24,177 bases of DNA from an uncultured Mycoplasmatota bacterium (GCA_900551525.1 URWD01000020.1:1-24177); one strand, 5' to 3'. Positions 1 through 6,798 are shown, numbered from the stretch's first letter. Numbers and translations are program-made. The notes: generated from the sequence alone by a model not told the origin.

Positions 1-83
1 ACAATTCGAACAATGCGTTCAATGTGAACAACGATGGTAACGTGAACAACAACAATGTGAACAACAACAATGCGGTGCGGCCG
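1..83 (+). repeat. Probable DGR template repeat (TR), 3' part, cut by window edge
   Basis: Read in frame from base 3, this stretch encodes 27 codons, of which 15 are AAY asparagine codons. They are interrupted by a fixed scaffold (Ser, Ala-Phe, Val, Asp-Gly, Val, Val, Ala-Val-Arg-Pro). That is the pattern of a diversity-generating retroelement template: AAY codons become variable residues when adenines are mutated during reverse transcription, and the end is GC-rich (GCGGTGCGGCCG, 72-83). Because every variable position is still Asn, I read it as the unmutated template rather than a target gene's variable repeat. The in-frame TAG at 84-86 is the main argument for the alternative, that this is the 3' end of a target gene. 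It contains a tandem 15-mer, GTGAACAACAACAAT, twice at 42-71. A DGR reverse transcriptase operon follows at 284. The 5' boundary lies outside the window. Confidence 0.75.
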
Positions 84-270
84 TAGACCTTTATAATTCT
101 AGGGATTATAAGATTAAGGTTTTATAGTGAATGAGATAAAGGACAAAGATTATCCTGTGGTTTGATGTGCTGCGAATGAGGAATATGGATGGGAAGGCAT
201 ACGTGTCATCCCTGATAACCATATTAAAAACTATTAATGGCAATAGTTGCAAAAAGGAGTTAAAAAAAAT
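84..270 (+). ncRNA. Structured DGR spacer between template repeat and accessory genes
   Basis: About 190 nt separate the template repeat from the first ORF, and no plausible gene lies on either strand. Four hairpins can be drawn: TTATAAT/ATTATAA (91-97/105-111); GATAA/TTATC (135-139/150-154); a long composite hairpin at 182-225; and AACTATT/AATAGTT (229-235/242-248). In the composite hairpin the outer AATATGG/CCATATT stem is followed by an internal loop, GGGA/TCCC, and GGCA/TGTC closed by a TACG loop at 200-203. In the Bordetella phage DGR, the RNA segment between TR and the RT gene is required for priming of mutagenic cDNA synthesis. I infer the same role here from position and structure. 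None of the hairpins has a terminator-like T-run. Confidence 0.55.
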
Positions 271-283
271 ATAAGGAGTAAAA

Positions 284-658
284 ATGGAAAAAAGTTGTGT
301 AGTACTATACAAAGCTGGTAAGTTTTATAGTGCTTTTGGGGATAATGGGGTTATTATTCATAACTTAATGGGATATAAATTTGTTGAATATAAAAATTCT
401 GCAGGTTTTCCAGAAAGTGCTATTGCTAAAGTTAAAAATATTTTAGAACAAGAAAAATTGTCTTATAAAATTTATGAAAAAGATACTTTACTCGAAGAAC
501 ATAAAGGAATTGCCAAAGCTTATAATAATATGCTTAAAACCTCTCTAACTAAGCTCGAAATGGAAAATAGATTAAATAGACTTCAAGACAAACTAGATAA
601 TTTTAGTTTAGATGATTTAGAAAAAGTTGTCGAAGGAATAGAAAGTGCAACCCTCTAA
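284..658 (+). CDS. MutS-like (MSL) DGR accessory protein
   Basis: The 124-residue protein has an N-terminal segment (about 5-70) resembling the mismatch-recognition domain I of MutS. It shows LYKAGKFYSAFGD (9-21), matching the LFRMGDFYELFGEDA-type core, and then GFPESAIAKV (41-50) in the position of the GVPYHA-type element. The rest (about 70-124) is charged and helical. There are no MutS ATPase motifs, so it is not a mismatch-repair enzyme. MSL proteins are a described class of DGR accessory ORFs; their biochemical role is not established to my knowledge. The start is set by TAAGGAG at 272-278, five bases before the ATG. The 3' end overlaps the next gene by 14 nt, suggesting translational coupling within the retroelement operon. 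Confidence 0.65.
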   Translation: MEKSCVVLYKAGKFYSAFGDNGVIIHNLMGYKFVEYKNSAGFPESAIAKVKNILEQEKLSYKIYEKDTLLEEHKGIAKAYNNMLKTSLTKLEMENRLNRLQDKLDNFSLDDLEKVVEGIESATL

Positions 659-1001
659 TAATAATGATAAATTCTTGATAATTAAAAATATCAAGAATTT
701 TATATTGAGTTTAGAGAAGTTATTAATTACTTTTCCTAAAAAAGATATGTTTACAAAAAATATGGTATATGAAGATGCTCTAGAAGTATTAGAATTAGTT
801 TCTAAGGCAAATTATGATACTAGAGTTGAAATAAAAAAAACATATCAAATTGAAGCTTTAGCTAAAATTAATAAAATAGATTTTTATCTAGAAAGAGCTT
901 ATAAATTTAAATATATTAGTGAAAGACAATGTATGAATGCTATAAGAGATTTAGAAAAAATAAATAGAATGTTGTATTCTTGGTGTAATAATGAAAAATG
1001 A
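645..1001 (+). CDS. avd: Avd-like four-helix accessory protein of DGR
   Basis: The 118-residue, Lys-rich, all-helical protein carries the pattern of the Avd / 23S-rRNA-IVS-like four-helix family: an N-terminal helix ending in FPKKDMFTKN, then YEDALEVLELVSKANY, and two further amphipathic helices. Avd forms a basic pentameric barrel that binds the reverse transcriptase and the TR-spacer RNA, and it is required for mutagenic homing in the Bordetella phage DGR. It starts at GTG 645 behind AAGGA (633-637), because no other in-frame start lies near the N-terminus. It overlaps the MSL gene by 14 nt and the RT gene by 11 nt. The assignment rests on helix pattern, length and position directly upstream of the RT. 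Confidence 0.7.
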   Translation: MQPSNNNDKFLIIKNIKNFILSLEKLLITFPKKDMFTKNMVYEDALEVLELVSKANYDTRVEIKKTYQIEALAKINKIDFYLERAYKFKYISERQCMNAIRDLEKINRMLYSWCNNEK

Positions 1002-2070
1002 TATTAAGTTACAAAATTTGTTATTTATATATGAAAAAGAGATAAGTAAAAATGTTAAAAATAAGAAAAAACTATATGATTTTGAAATTAATAAGATGCA
1101 GTATTTAGAAAATATTATGAATATGCTTAATAATGGTAGTGTTGGTCATAATAGATATAATATATTTTTAATTTATGAACCTAAGTGTAGATTAGTTATG
1201 AGTTTATCTGTTAGAGATAAAGTAATAAATCATTTTGTAACTAGATATACTTTGGAAAAGAAATTAACTAAATATTTGGATGATAGAAATGTCGCTACTA
1301 GAAAAGGAATGGGGACTGATTATGCTATTAAGTTAGTTATTAAATATATGAATAAATTAAAACAAAAATATAACAAGTTTTATGTTCTTAAATTAGATAT
1401 TAGTAAGTATTTTTATAGTATTGATCATGATGTTCTTAAAAGTTTAATGGTTGATAAATTAGATACTTATGAATTTGATATTATTTCTAAAATAATTGAT
1501 AGTACAAATAAAACTTATATTAATGAAACTATAAATAGGTTGAAACTTAAAAATAATGTAGATGTTCCTTTATATGAATATGGTAAAGGTTTACCTATTG
1601 GTAATATGACTAGTCAGTTTTTATCTATATATTATTTATATAAGTTAGATCATTTAATAGTAAATGATTTACATTTGAAATATTATGTTAGATATATGGA
1701 TGATTTTATTATTTTTGATAATGATTTAAAACATTTAAAAAAATGTAAAGATATAATAATTGAAAGTTTAGAAAACGATTATAAGTTAAAGGTTAATAAA
1801 AAGAAAACTTGGATTTGTAATATTGAAAATGGTTTTAGTTTTTTAGGATATACTTGTAAGGTCATAGATAATAAAACTATTGTTAGAATAAAGAAAAGTA
1901 ATATAGATAAAATAAAGAAAAGAGTTAAAGAAGTTAAGTATTTATATGATAATGGTAAAATGGATATTTATAAAGCTTTTTGTTCTATTATGACATATAC
2001 TTATAGCTATAAGTTTAGTGATAATTATAAAATTAGAAAAATTATAGATAGGTATTGGTATGGAGAATAA
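991..2070 (+). CDS. Diversity-generating retroelement reverse transcriptase
   Basis: The 359-residue RT carries the catalytic motifs in order: LDISKYF (135-141, first Asp 136), GLPIGNMTSQF (200-210), YMDD (235-238) and GFSFLGY (281-287). The IGNMTSQ form is diagnostic. DGR enzymes replace the usual QGxxxSP of motif 4 with a hydrophobic-GxxxSQ signature, which goes with adenine-specific infidelity. It lacks the maturase and HNH domains of group II intron RTs, and its length is typical of DGR RTs. It would copy the upstream template repeat into A-mutagenised cDNA that replaces the variable repeat of a target gene, with the Avd-like protein as partner. It overlaps the flanking genes by 11 nt on both sides. 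The reading frame is very AT-rich and intact, so the system may be active. Confidence 0.9.
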   Translation: MKNDIKLQNLLFIYEKEISKNVKNKKKLYDFEINKMQYLENIMNMLNNGSVGHNRYNIFLIYEPKCRLVMSLSVRDKVINHFVTRYTLEKKLTKYLDDRNVATRKGMGTDYAIKLVIKYMNKLKQKYNKFYVLKLDISKYFYSIDHDVLKSLMVDKLDTYEFDIISKIIDSTNKTYINETINRLKLKNNVDVPLYEYGKGLPIGNMTSQFLSIYYLYKLDHLIVNDLHLKYYVRYMDDFIIFDNDLKHLKKCKDIIIESLENDYKLKVNKKKTWICNIENGFSFLGYTCKVIDNKTIVRIKKSNIDKIKKRVKEVKYLYDNGKMDIYKAFCSIMTYTYSYKFSDNYKIRKIIDRYWYGE

Positions 2071-2314
2071 ATATTATTTTTTTAAAAAAATGTATAAAGA
2101 TTATGTTGTTATTTTAGAGAGTAAAGGCAAATATAAAAGTTTTGGATATGATAAAGAATTAATTAAATATATAAAAAATAAAGATATAAATTATGTAATT
2201 GTAGATAATGACTTTAAAGTAAGTGTGGTACAAGTAAATCATATTAATAATTATAATAGATACTTGATAATAAATTTTATGAAAATAATATTTCAAAAAA
2301 ATGGTTTTTTATAA
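2060..2314 (+). CDS. Second, degenerate MSL-like ORF after the DGR RT
   Basis: This 84-residue protein begins inside the last codons of the RT (11-nt overlap), so it belongs to the retroelement operon. Residues about 10-50 (KMYKDYVVILESKGKYKSFG, then KYIKNKDINYVIVDNDF) resemble the same MutS domain-I fold as the ORF at 284. The phenylalanine-rich GKFY-FG core is altered to GKYKSFG and the C-terminal helical half is missing. It could be a duplicated and decayed MSL copy, or a shortened partner with a distinct role. I recognise no catalytic residues. The resemblance is a by-eye judgement over about 40 residues. Confidence 0.45.
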   Translation: MENKYYFFKKMYKDYVVILESKGKYKSFGYDKELIKYIKNKDINYVIVDNDFKVSVVQVNHINNYNRYLIINFMKIIFQKNGFL

Positions 2315-2338
2315 TTTGCAAATGTTTGAATAACTATA

Positions 2339-2599
2339 TTATTTAGTAATATATATTAAATAAGGGGGGGATATAGTGTTTGAGGCACTTAAATTTTTCA
2401 TATCTTCATAGGTGTATCTTACATTTTGATATGTTCCACCAATTGTTATATTTGTTTTTGTGCTTGCTATTTTTATTCCAGCGGTTAAAGTAATATTTGC
2501 TCCGAAGTATATATAGTTATAATTGTTTGTTCCTTCTAGAACCGTTTTTAATTCTGCAGATGTAAATACTACCACTGTGGTATCATTTATTATTGTCAT
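2339..2599 (-). pseudogene. Truncated N-terminal fragment of a beta-helix-type surface protein
   Basis: The 86-residue minus-strand ORF has a proper start: AAGGTGA lies about eight bases before the ATG ending at 2599. It reads like the N-terminus of repetitive pectate-lyase-like (right-handed beta-helix) surface proteins common in gut Bacillota, with a TSAELKTVLEGTNNYNYIYF opening followed by strand-rich TNITIGGTY. After residue 73 the sequence enters a run of seven C on the coding strand (G7 at 2364-2370) and stops 13 codons later. Leftward lies the oppositely oriented DGR operon, so the body of the protein is gone. I interpret it as a remnant left by a rearrangement at the island edge. Family membership is from memory of similar sequences and is tentative. 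Confidence 0.45.
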
Positions 2600-2649
2600 A
2601 GTTAGTTCACCTTATAAAATATATTATAAATTAATTGTGAAAATGATAG

Positions 2650-2666
2650 TATTTGTTAAACAAATA
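2650..2666. promoter_or_regulatory. Palindrome, possible operator
   Basis: TATTTGTT-A-AACAAATA is a perfect 8-bp inverted repeat around one base. It sits in the divergent gap between the truncated surface-protein gene and the amidase, immediately left of a terminator-like hairpin. It could be a repressor site for the minus-strand gene or simply an AT-rich palindrome. Confidence 0.3.
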
Positions 2667-2702
2667 ATAAATTTGGAATGCAATTCCAAATTTATCTTTT
2701 TT
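2667..2702 (+). terminator. Rho-independent terminator upstream of amidase
   Basis: ATAAATTTGGAAT and ATTCCAAATTTAT (2667-2679 and 2683-2695) form a perfect 13-bp stem with a GCA loop. C and six T follow (2697-2702) on the plus strand. It would stop read-through from the DGR operon before the amidase gene. The minus strand lacks a comparable T-run. Confidence 0.7.
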
Positions 2703-2761
2703 AACTAAATAAAAATATCACTTATTATCATAAATTTCATAATATATCTTAGGTGATAAAC

Positions 2762-3961
2762 ATGGATGAAAGAGCTATTAAAAAAGTGGTTTTAGATAGT
2801 GGTCATGGTGGGGAAGACCCAGGTACTATTGCTAATGGAATAACTGAAAAAGATTATACCCTTAAGATTAGTGAATATATTCATAATAGACTAGATGAAA
2901 TGGGTGTGCCTAATCAAATGACTAGAACTAGCGATATTACTTTAACACCAAGTGAAAGGCCAAAAAAAGTACAAAGCTTTTATGGTAATGGTAGTGATGT
3001 AATTGTTGTTTCTAATCATATAAATGCTGGTAGTGGTGATGGAGCAGAAATTATATATGCTCTTAGAAATAATGATACATTTGCTAGAAAAATTGCAACT
3101 GAATTTGAAAATGCTGGACAAAATGTTAGAAAGTATTATCAAAGAAGACTTCCTAGTAATCCTGCTAAAGATTATTATTATATAATGCGTGATACTCCGA
3201 ATAACGAAACTGTTATTGTAGAATATGGTTTTGCTGATTCTACTGGTGATGATGTTTCACAACTTAAAAATAATTGGGAAAACTTAGCAGAGGCTGTAAC
3301 TAAAGCTATTGTGGAATATGCTGGTGGAAAATATGTTGCTCCGATTGATTCAAATTATTATACTGTTAAAAGTGGTGATAGTTTATGGAGTATTTCTAGA
3401 AAATTTGGTATTACTGTTGATGAACTTAAAAGTGCCAATAATTTATCTAGTAATTTGTTAAGTGTTGGTCAAAATTTAATTATCCCTGGAAAAGAAGCTC
3501 AAGCTACGGGTGATGAATATGTTGTTAAAAAAGGAGATACCTTATATAGTATAGCTAGAAAATATAATACAAGTGTTGATAACCTTAAATCTATCAACAA
3601 TATTACAACTGATTCACTTGCAATTGGTCAAATAATTAAGTTACCATCAACAAGTAGTACTGCTAGTGATACATATATTGTAAAAAAAGGAGATAGTTTA
3701 TATAGTATTGCAAGAACTTATAATACAAGTGTCGATAAGTTAAAAGAAATTAATAATTTAACTTCAAATGCTTTGGCTATTGGGCAAGTTCTTAAGCTAC
3801 CGAGCAGTAATGCAAGTGAAAATGTGGTATATACTGTTAAAAAAGGAGATAGTCTTTATAGTATTGCAAGAGAATATGGAACTACTGTTGATGCAATAAA
3901 AAAACTTAATAATATAACATCTAATACTCTTAGTATAGGACAAAAACTATTGTTACCATAA
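2762..3961 (+). CDS. N-acetylmuramoyl-L-alanine amidase (Amidase_3) with four LysM repeats
   Basis: The enzyme cleaves the amide bond between N-acetylmuramic acid and L-Ala of peptidoglycan. The Amidase_3 domain spans about residues 5-190 and shows the zinc-binding and catalytic set: His15 in DSGHGG, Glu29, His86 in SNHIN and Glu154 in VIVEYGF. Four LysM modules follow (about 199-243, 255-300, 307-351 and 356-399), three of them nearly identical around KKGDSLYSIAR. I choose ATG 2762 over GTG 2753, because AGGTG (2751-2755) then serves as the ribosome site six bases upstream. There is no signal peptide, so it may act in sporulation or mother-cell lysis, or be a phage-type endolysin released by lysis. 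No holin or tail gene is beside it. Its 3' end lies inside a terminator hairpin. Confidence 0.88.
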   Translation: MDERAIKKVVLDSGHGGEDPGTIANGITEKDYTLKISEYIHNRLDEMGVPNQMTRTSDITLTPSERPKKVQSFYGNGSDVIVVSNHINAGSGDGAEIIYALRNNDTFARKIATEFENAGQNVRKYYQRRLPSNPAKDYYYIMRDTPNNETVIVEYGFADSTGDDVSQLKNNWENLAEAVTKAIVEYAGGKYVAPIDSNYYTVKSGDSLWSISRKFGITVDELKSANNLSSNLLSVGQNLIIPGKEAQATGDEYVVKKGDTLYSIARKYNTSVDNLKSINNITTDSLAIGQIIKLPSTSSTASDTYIVKKGDSLYSIARTYNTSVDKLKEINNLTSNALAIGQVLKLPSSNASENVVYTVKKGDSLYSIAREYGTTVDAIKKLNNITSNTLSIGQKLLLP

Positions 3962-3976
3962 CAATAGTTTTTGTTT
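3941..3976 (+). terminator. Terminator overlapping the amidase stop codon
   Basis: CAAAAACTATTGTTA and TAACAATAGTTTTTG (3941-3955 and 3959-3973) form a perfect 15-bp stem with a CCA loop, then TTT. The right arm begins with the stop codon TAA, so the last five codons of the amidase are part of the terminator. Confidence 0.85.
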
Positions 3977-3988
3977 GTGAATAAATGC

Positions 3989-4017
3989 TTGATTTTCACC
4001 AGAAAATACCGTATAAT
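3989..4017 (+). promoter_or_regulatory. Sigma-A promoter of the AbiE operon
   Basis: TTGATT (3989-3994) and TATAAT (4012-4017) are separated by exactly 17 bp. The putative start point lies about 15 bases before the AbiEi ATG at 4037, so the 5' UTR is very short. Confidence 0.75.
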
Positions 4018-4024
4018 GGTATTT
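4004..4024. promoter_or_regulatory. Inverted repeat over the AbiE promoter, likely AbiEi operator
   Basis: AAATACC (4004-4010) and GGTATTT (4018-4024) are perfect 7-bp arms flanking the -10 hexamer. AbiEi antitoxins of known systems bind inverted repeats in their own promoter and repress it. A site covering the -10 box fits that mode of autoregulation. Confidence 0.6.
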
Positions 4025-4036
4025 AGAGGTGAAAAT

Positions 4037-4627
4037 ATGATAATTACAACTGGTATTGCTAAACAAAATTTAGCTAATTATTCTAATCAAAATAATAAAA
4101 TATTGCGAGATATCAGAGATGGAAAATTATTTAAAATTGTAAATGGGCTATATGAAACTGATATTAATACTCCAGGATATCTTTTAGCTGGTTCTATTTA
4201 TGGCCCATCTTATATTTCTTTTGAATATGCTTTGTCATATTATGGCTTAATTCCTGAACGTGTTACAACAATTACATGTGCCACATTTAATAAGAAAAAG
4301 AAAAAAATGTATAATACACAATTTGGGTTATTTACTTATAGAGATGTTCCAGATTTGGCTTATCCAGAAGATATTATTTTGTATGAAAAAAATAATTATT
4401 CTTATCAAATAGCTTCACCAGAAAAGTCTCTATGTGATAAACTTTATACTTTGAAGCCAATTAAAAACTATGATGGTTTAAAGAAAATTTTATTTAGTGA
4501 TCTTAGAATAGACGAAGATGAGTTTAAAAAATTAGATAGTAGTAAAGTAAATAGGTTAAGCAATTTATATAATTCAACAAATGTAAAATTACTTAGTAAA
4601 TATATGAGGAGAAGTAATAATGAATAG
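4037..4627 (+). CDS. AbiEi-family antitoxin / transcriptional repressor
   Basis: The 196-residue protein belongs to the AbiEi type. It has an N-terminal winged helix-turn-helix (about 5-50, ending in KIVNGLYETD), then the family signatures SFEYALSYYGLIPE (about 65-78) and ASPEKSLCDKLY (about 126-137). AbiEi neutralises the cognate AbiEii toxin and represses the operon. I choose ATG 4037, not the upstream in-frame start at 3971, because AGGTG lies at 4027-4031 and the promoter -10 box lies downstream of 3971, so a start there would not be transcribed. It overlaps the toxin gene by 8 nt, typical of coupled toxin-antitoxin operons. Confidence 0.85.
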   Translation: MIITTGIAKQNLANYSNQNNKILRDIRDGKLFKIVNGLYETDINTPGYLLAGSIYGPSYISFEYALSYYGLIPERVTTITCATFNKKKKKMYNTQFGLFTYRDVPDLAYPEDIILYEKNNYSYQIASPEKSLCDKLYTLKPIKNYDGLKKILFSDLRIDEDEFKKLDSSKVNRLSNLYNSTNVKLLSKYMRRSNNE

Positions 4628-5480
4628 TGTAATTGAGCAAATGCTTGCAAGGTATGAAATCAAAAATACAAATGATGAAGTAAATGCATTGAAGGAGGTA
4701 ATTCAAGAGATAGTCTTATCTGGTTTATCGCGAGGTGGGTTCTTTGATGTAGCAGCTTTTTATGGCGGAACTGCTTTAAGAATATTTTACAACCTTAATA
4801 GATTTTCAGAAGATTTGGATTTTGCTTTGATGTTCCCGGATGAAAATTTTGATTTATCAAAGTATTTTAGTTATATTGAAAAAGAGTTAAAAGCATATGG
4901 TCTTAACTTAGAAGTAAATACAAAGAAGAAAAGTGTAGATTCAAATATTACATCAGCTTTTGTAAAGGGAGATACTTTAGAACATATTTTAAAGTTTTTT
5001 CCAAATGAGGCTGATAGTAAATATAATAAAATATTAAAAGATATAAAAATTAAATTTGAAATAGATATTAATCCTCCGACGGGTGCAACTTATGAAGTTA
5101 AATATAAACTTTTACCTAGTCCACATCAAATAAGACTTTATGATAAAGAGTCACTTTTTGCTGGTAAGATACATGCAATATTATGCCGTGGGTGGAAAAC
5201 AAGAACTAAAGGTAGAGATTTATATGACTATGTGTTCTTTTTAGCTAATAATACAAATGTTAATTTGAATTTGGTTAAGAATAAGTTAATCGAATCCAAT
5301 TATATAAGTGATGATGATAAATTTGATATAAATGTTTTAAAAGAGCTGCTAGTTAAAAAGTTTGAAACAATAGATTATATTGATGCTAAAGAAGATGTTA
5401 TTCCTTTTATTAAAGATGTTCATAGTTTGGATTTATGGAATAAAGATTTTTTCGTTAGTATAACTAATGATATGCAATAA
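4620..5480 (+). CDS. AbiEii-family nucleotidyltransferase toxin
   Basis: The 286-residue protein is a nucleotidyltransferase-fold AbiEii/AbiGii toxin. It shows GGTALR (49-54), the metal-binding SEDLDFAL motif (63-70) and the conserved Lys/Arg/Asp block AGKIHAI...KGRDLYDY (181-204). Such toxins transfer nucleotides to cellular RNA acceptors (tRNA for related enzymes), causing growth arrest and phage abortive infection. The key motifs are intact. GAGGAGAA at 4606-4613 is the ribosome site, and the start overlaps the antitoxin stop. A third gene follows after 16 nt. Confidence 0.85.
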   Translation: MNSVIEQMLARYEIKNTNDEVNALKEVIQEIVLSGLSRGGFFDVAAFYGGTALRIFYNLNRFSEDLDFALMFPDENFDLSKYFSYIEKELKAYGLNLEVNTKKKSVDSNITSAFVKGDTLEHILKFFPNEADSKYNKILKDIKIKFEIDINPPTGATYEVKYKLLPSPHQIRLYDKESLFAGKIHAILCRGWKTRTKGRDLYDYVFFLANNTNVNLNLVKNKLIESNYISDDDKFDINVLKELLVKKFETIDYIDAKEDVIPFIKDVHSLDLWNKDFFVSITNDMQ

Positions 5481-5496
5481 ATTGATGGAGGATTGA

Positions 5497-6156
5497 ATGA
5501 AGTTAAATGTTATAATAAGAGACACTAATTATGTGATTAAAGATGTTTTTGAAATAAAATTTGATATAAATAAATTTGCAAATGTTCAAGAACTTTCCGA
5601 ATATTTAAAACAAAAGTATAACATAATGGGAATGTTTTACCATTGCGAATATGAATTTGAGTGTAAAAAAAATTATCTATATTGTTTAGCATCACAAAGA
5701 AAAAAACTTACACTTGATGTGGATTTTAATGATGTGGAATTTAGTAAATATTATAAAATAACTCACAATTCTCCTCTAACCATAAATTGTATACTAGAAG
5801 GTGGTGGTTTTGGAGCGATAGATGATTTTAATTTGGTAGAATTTTTACAAACGCTCTTTTTTATTAGGGATGTCATTGTTTTATTTTCAACTATTTTTTA
5901 CGTAATAATTTTACTAGTTCTTCCCTTCAGAAAAATTAAAAAAAAGTATGGTTATGGTAAGAATTTTGTTGGTGACATCATAAATAGTCAAGAAGAATGG
6001 GCATTTGGTTTCTTTGATATGAAAAGAATCAAATTTAATAAATTATTAGAATTTTCTGTAATGCATAAGCTAGGGTATAAATTAAAAAATAAAATTTGGA
6101 TTAAAAATCAAATTTTTGATTTTACTGAAAATTATAATAAATATGATTATTTTTAG
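5497..6156 (+). CDS. Unknown one-TM protein following the AbiE pair
   Basis: I do not recognise this 219-residue protein. It has an N-terminal mixed alpha/beta region (1-100) with several aromatic and Cys residues, a glycine-rich turn GGGFGAIDD (102-110), one strong hydrophobic segment (about 124-145) followed by the basic stretch RKIKKK, and a Lys-rich C-terminal region (150-219). It has a good ribosome site (ATGGAGG) and begins 16 nt after the toxin gene with no promoter or terminator between, so it is probably co-transcribed with AbiE. A membrane-anchored third component is possible but unproven. Its 3' end nearly abuts the convergent gene ending at 6163. Confidence 0.6.
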   Translation: MKLNVIIRDTNYVIKDVFEIKFDINKFANVQELSEYLKQKYNIMGMFYHCEYEFECKKNYLYCLASQRKKLTLDVDFNDVEFSKYYKITHNSPLTINCILEGGGFGAIDDFNLVEFLQTLFFIRDVIVLFSTIFYVIILLVLPFRKIKKKYGYGKNFVGDIINSQEEWAFGFFDMKRIKFNKLLEFSVMHKLGYKLKNKIWIKNQIFDFTENYNKYDYF

Positions 6157-6162
6157 AAGATG

Positions 6163-6798
6163 TTATTTCCTTTTTCTATTTAAATTAGGAAAAGCTTTTA
6201 GTATTCTTTCATAAACATATAAGTCATTTTTAATAAATTTAGAAATGGCTTTTTTAATGTCAATTGTTGAGTCTTTTTTATCCTTAGCTACCAGTTTTAG
6301 TCTAAATACTATTATTAAAGAAATTATTATATCTACGATAAAAATTGTAATTAAAATTATTGAGATTGTAAGTGTTACTTTTAAAGAAAAATTGTTTATA
6401 AATTTTATAAGATATGGCGTTACATATTTTATGGCAATGGCTCCGAGTAGTGAAAATGGGGTCATCGTTTCAAGACATATTCTGCCATTAAGGTTATATT
6501 TCATATTTGTATAATCCCACCATCTTAATTTAAATATTTTTTCCATTATATAACTAGTAGTATATTCAAGTAAAGAACAAATGAACATTGTTAAAATAAA
6601 TAATACTATGAAATTATTAGTGTAATTTTTTAAAAGAAAATATAAAAGTAATGAACCAAAGCCATATATTGGACAGCATGGCCCAAGTAAAAAGCCTCGA
6701 TTGACAAATTTGTGTTCATTATAAATACTTAAAATTACTTCCATAAGCCAACCTATAAATGAATAAGTAAAAAATAATATAGAATAAGTATAGAACAT
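6163..6798 (-). CDS. PF06541-type multi-pass membrane protein (putative ABC-transporter type IV)
   Basis: The 211-residue protein matches the family annotated as putative ABC-transporter type IV. It carries SFIGWLMEVI (13-22), the NRGFLLGPCCPIYGFG block (33-48), LLEYTTSYIMEKIF (about 81-94) and WWDYTNMKYNLNGRICL (about 97-113). About five membrane segments are followed by a basic C-terminal cytoplasmic tail. Its molecular function is not established, and the transporter label is historical. AAGGAGG lies just before the ATG. It is transcribed opposite to the island genes and ends 6 nt from the convergent gene. Confidence 0.75.
   Translation of the reverse strand: MFYTYSILFFTYSFIGWLMEVILSIYNEHKFVNRGFLLGPCCPIYGFGSLLLYFLLKNYTNNFIVLFILTMFICSLLEYTTSYIMEKIFKLRWWDYTNMKYNLNGRICLETMTPFSLLGAIAIKYVTPYLIKFINNFSLKVTLTISIILITIFIVDIIISLIIVFRLKLVAKDKKDSTIDIKKAISKFIKNDLYVYERILKAFPNLNRKRK

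Noticed and set aside
42..71. Tandem 15-mer rich in AAC as a microsatellite
   Set aside because: It is in frame with the AAY codon pattern and the fixed Val/Asp-Gly scaffold, which the DGR template explains better.
991..2070. RT as a retron or group II intron enzyme
   Set aside because: The motif 4 IGNMTSQ form, lack of maturase/HNH domains and the template plus accessory context favour a DGR; no msr/msd-type inverted repeats flank it.
2364..2370. Seven-G tract as a phase-variation switch of the minus-strand ORF
   Set aside because: Adding or removing one base still gives a stop within a few codons and no long frame is restored leftward, so a truncation is more likely than a reversible switch.
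6170..6194. CTTTTTCTA/TAGGAAAAG hairpin as a terminator between convergent genes
   Set aside because: A 9-bp stem exists but neither strand has a proper T-run after it, and it lies within the coding end of the minus-strand gene.
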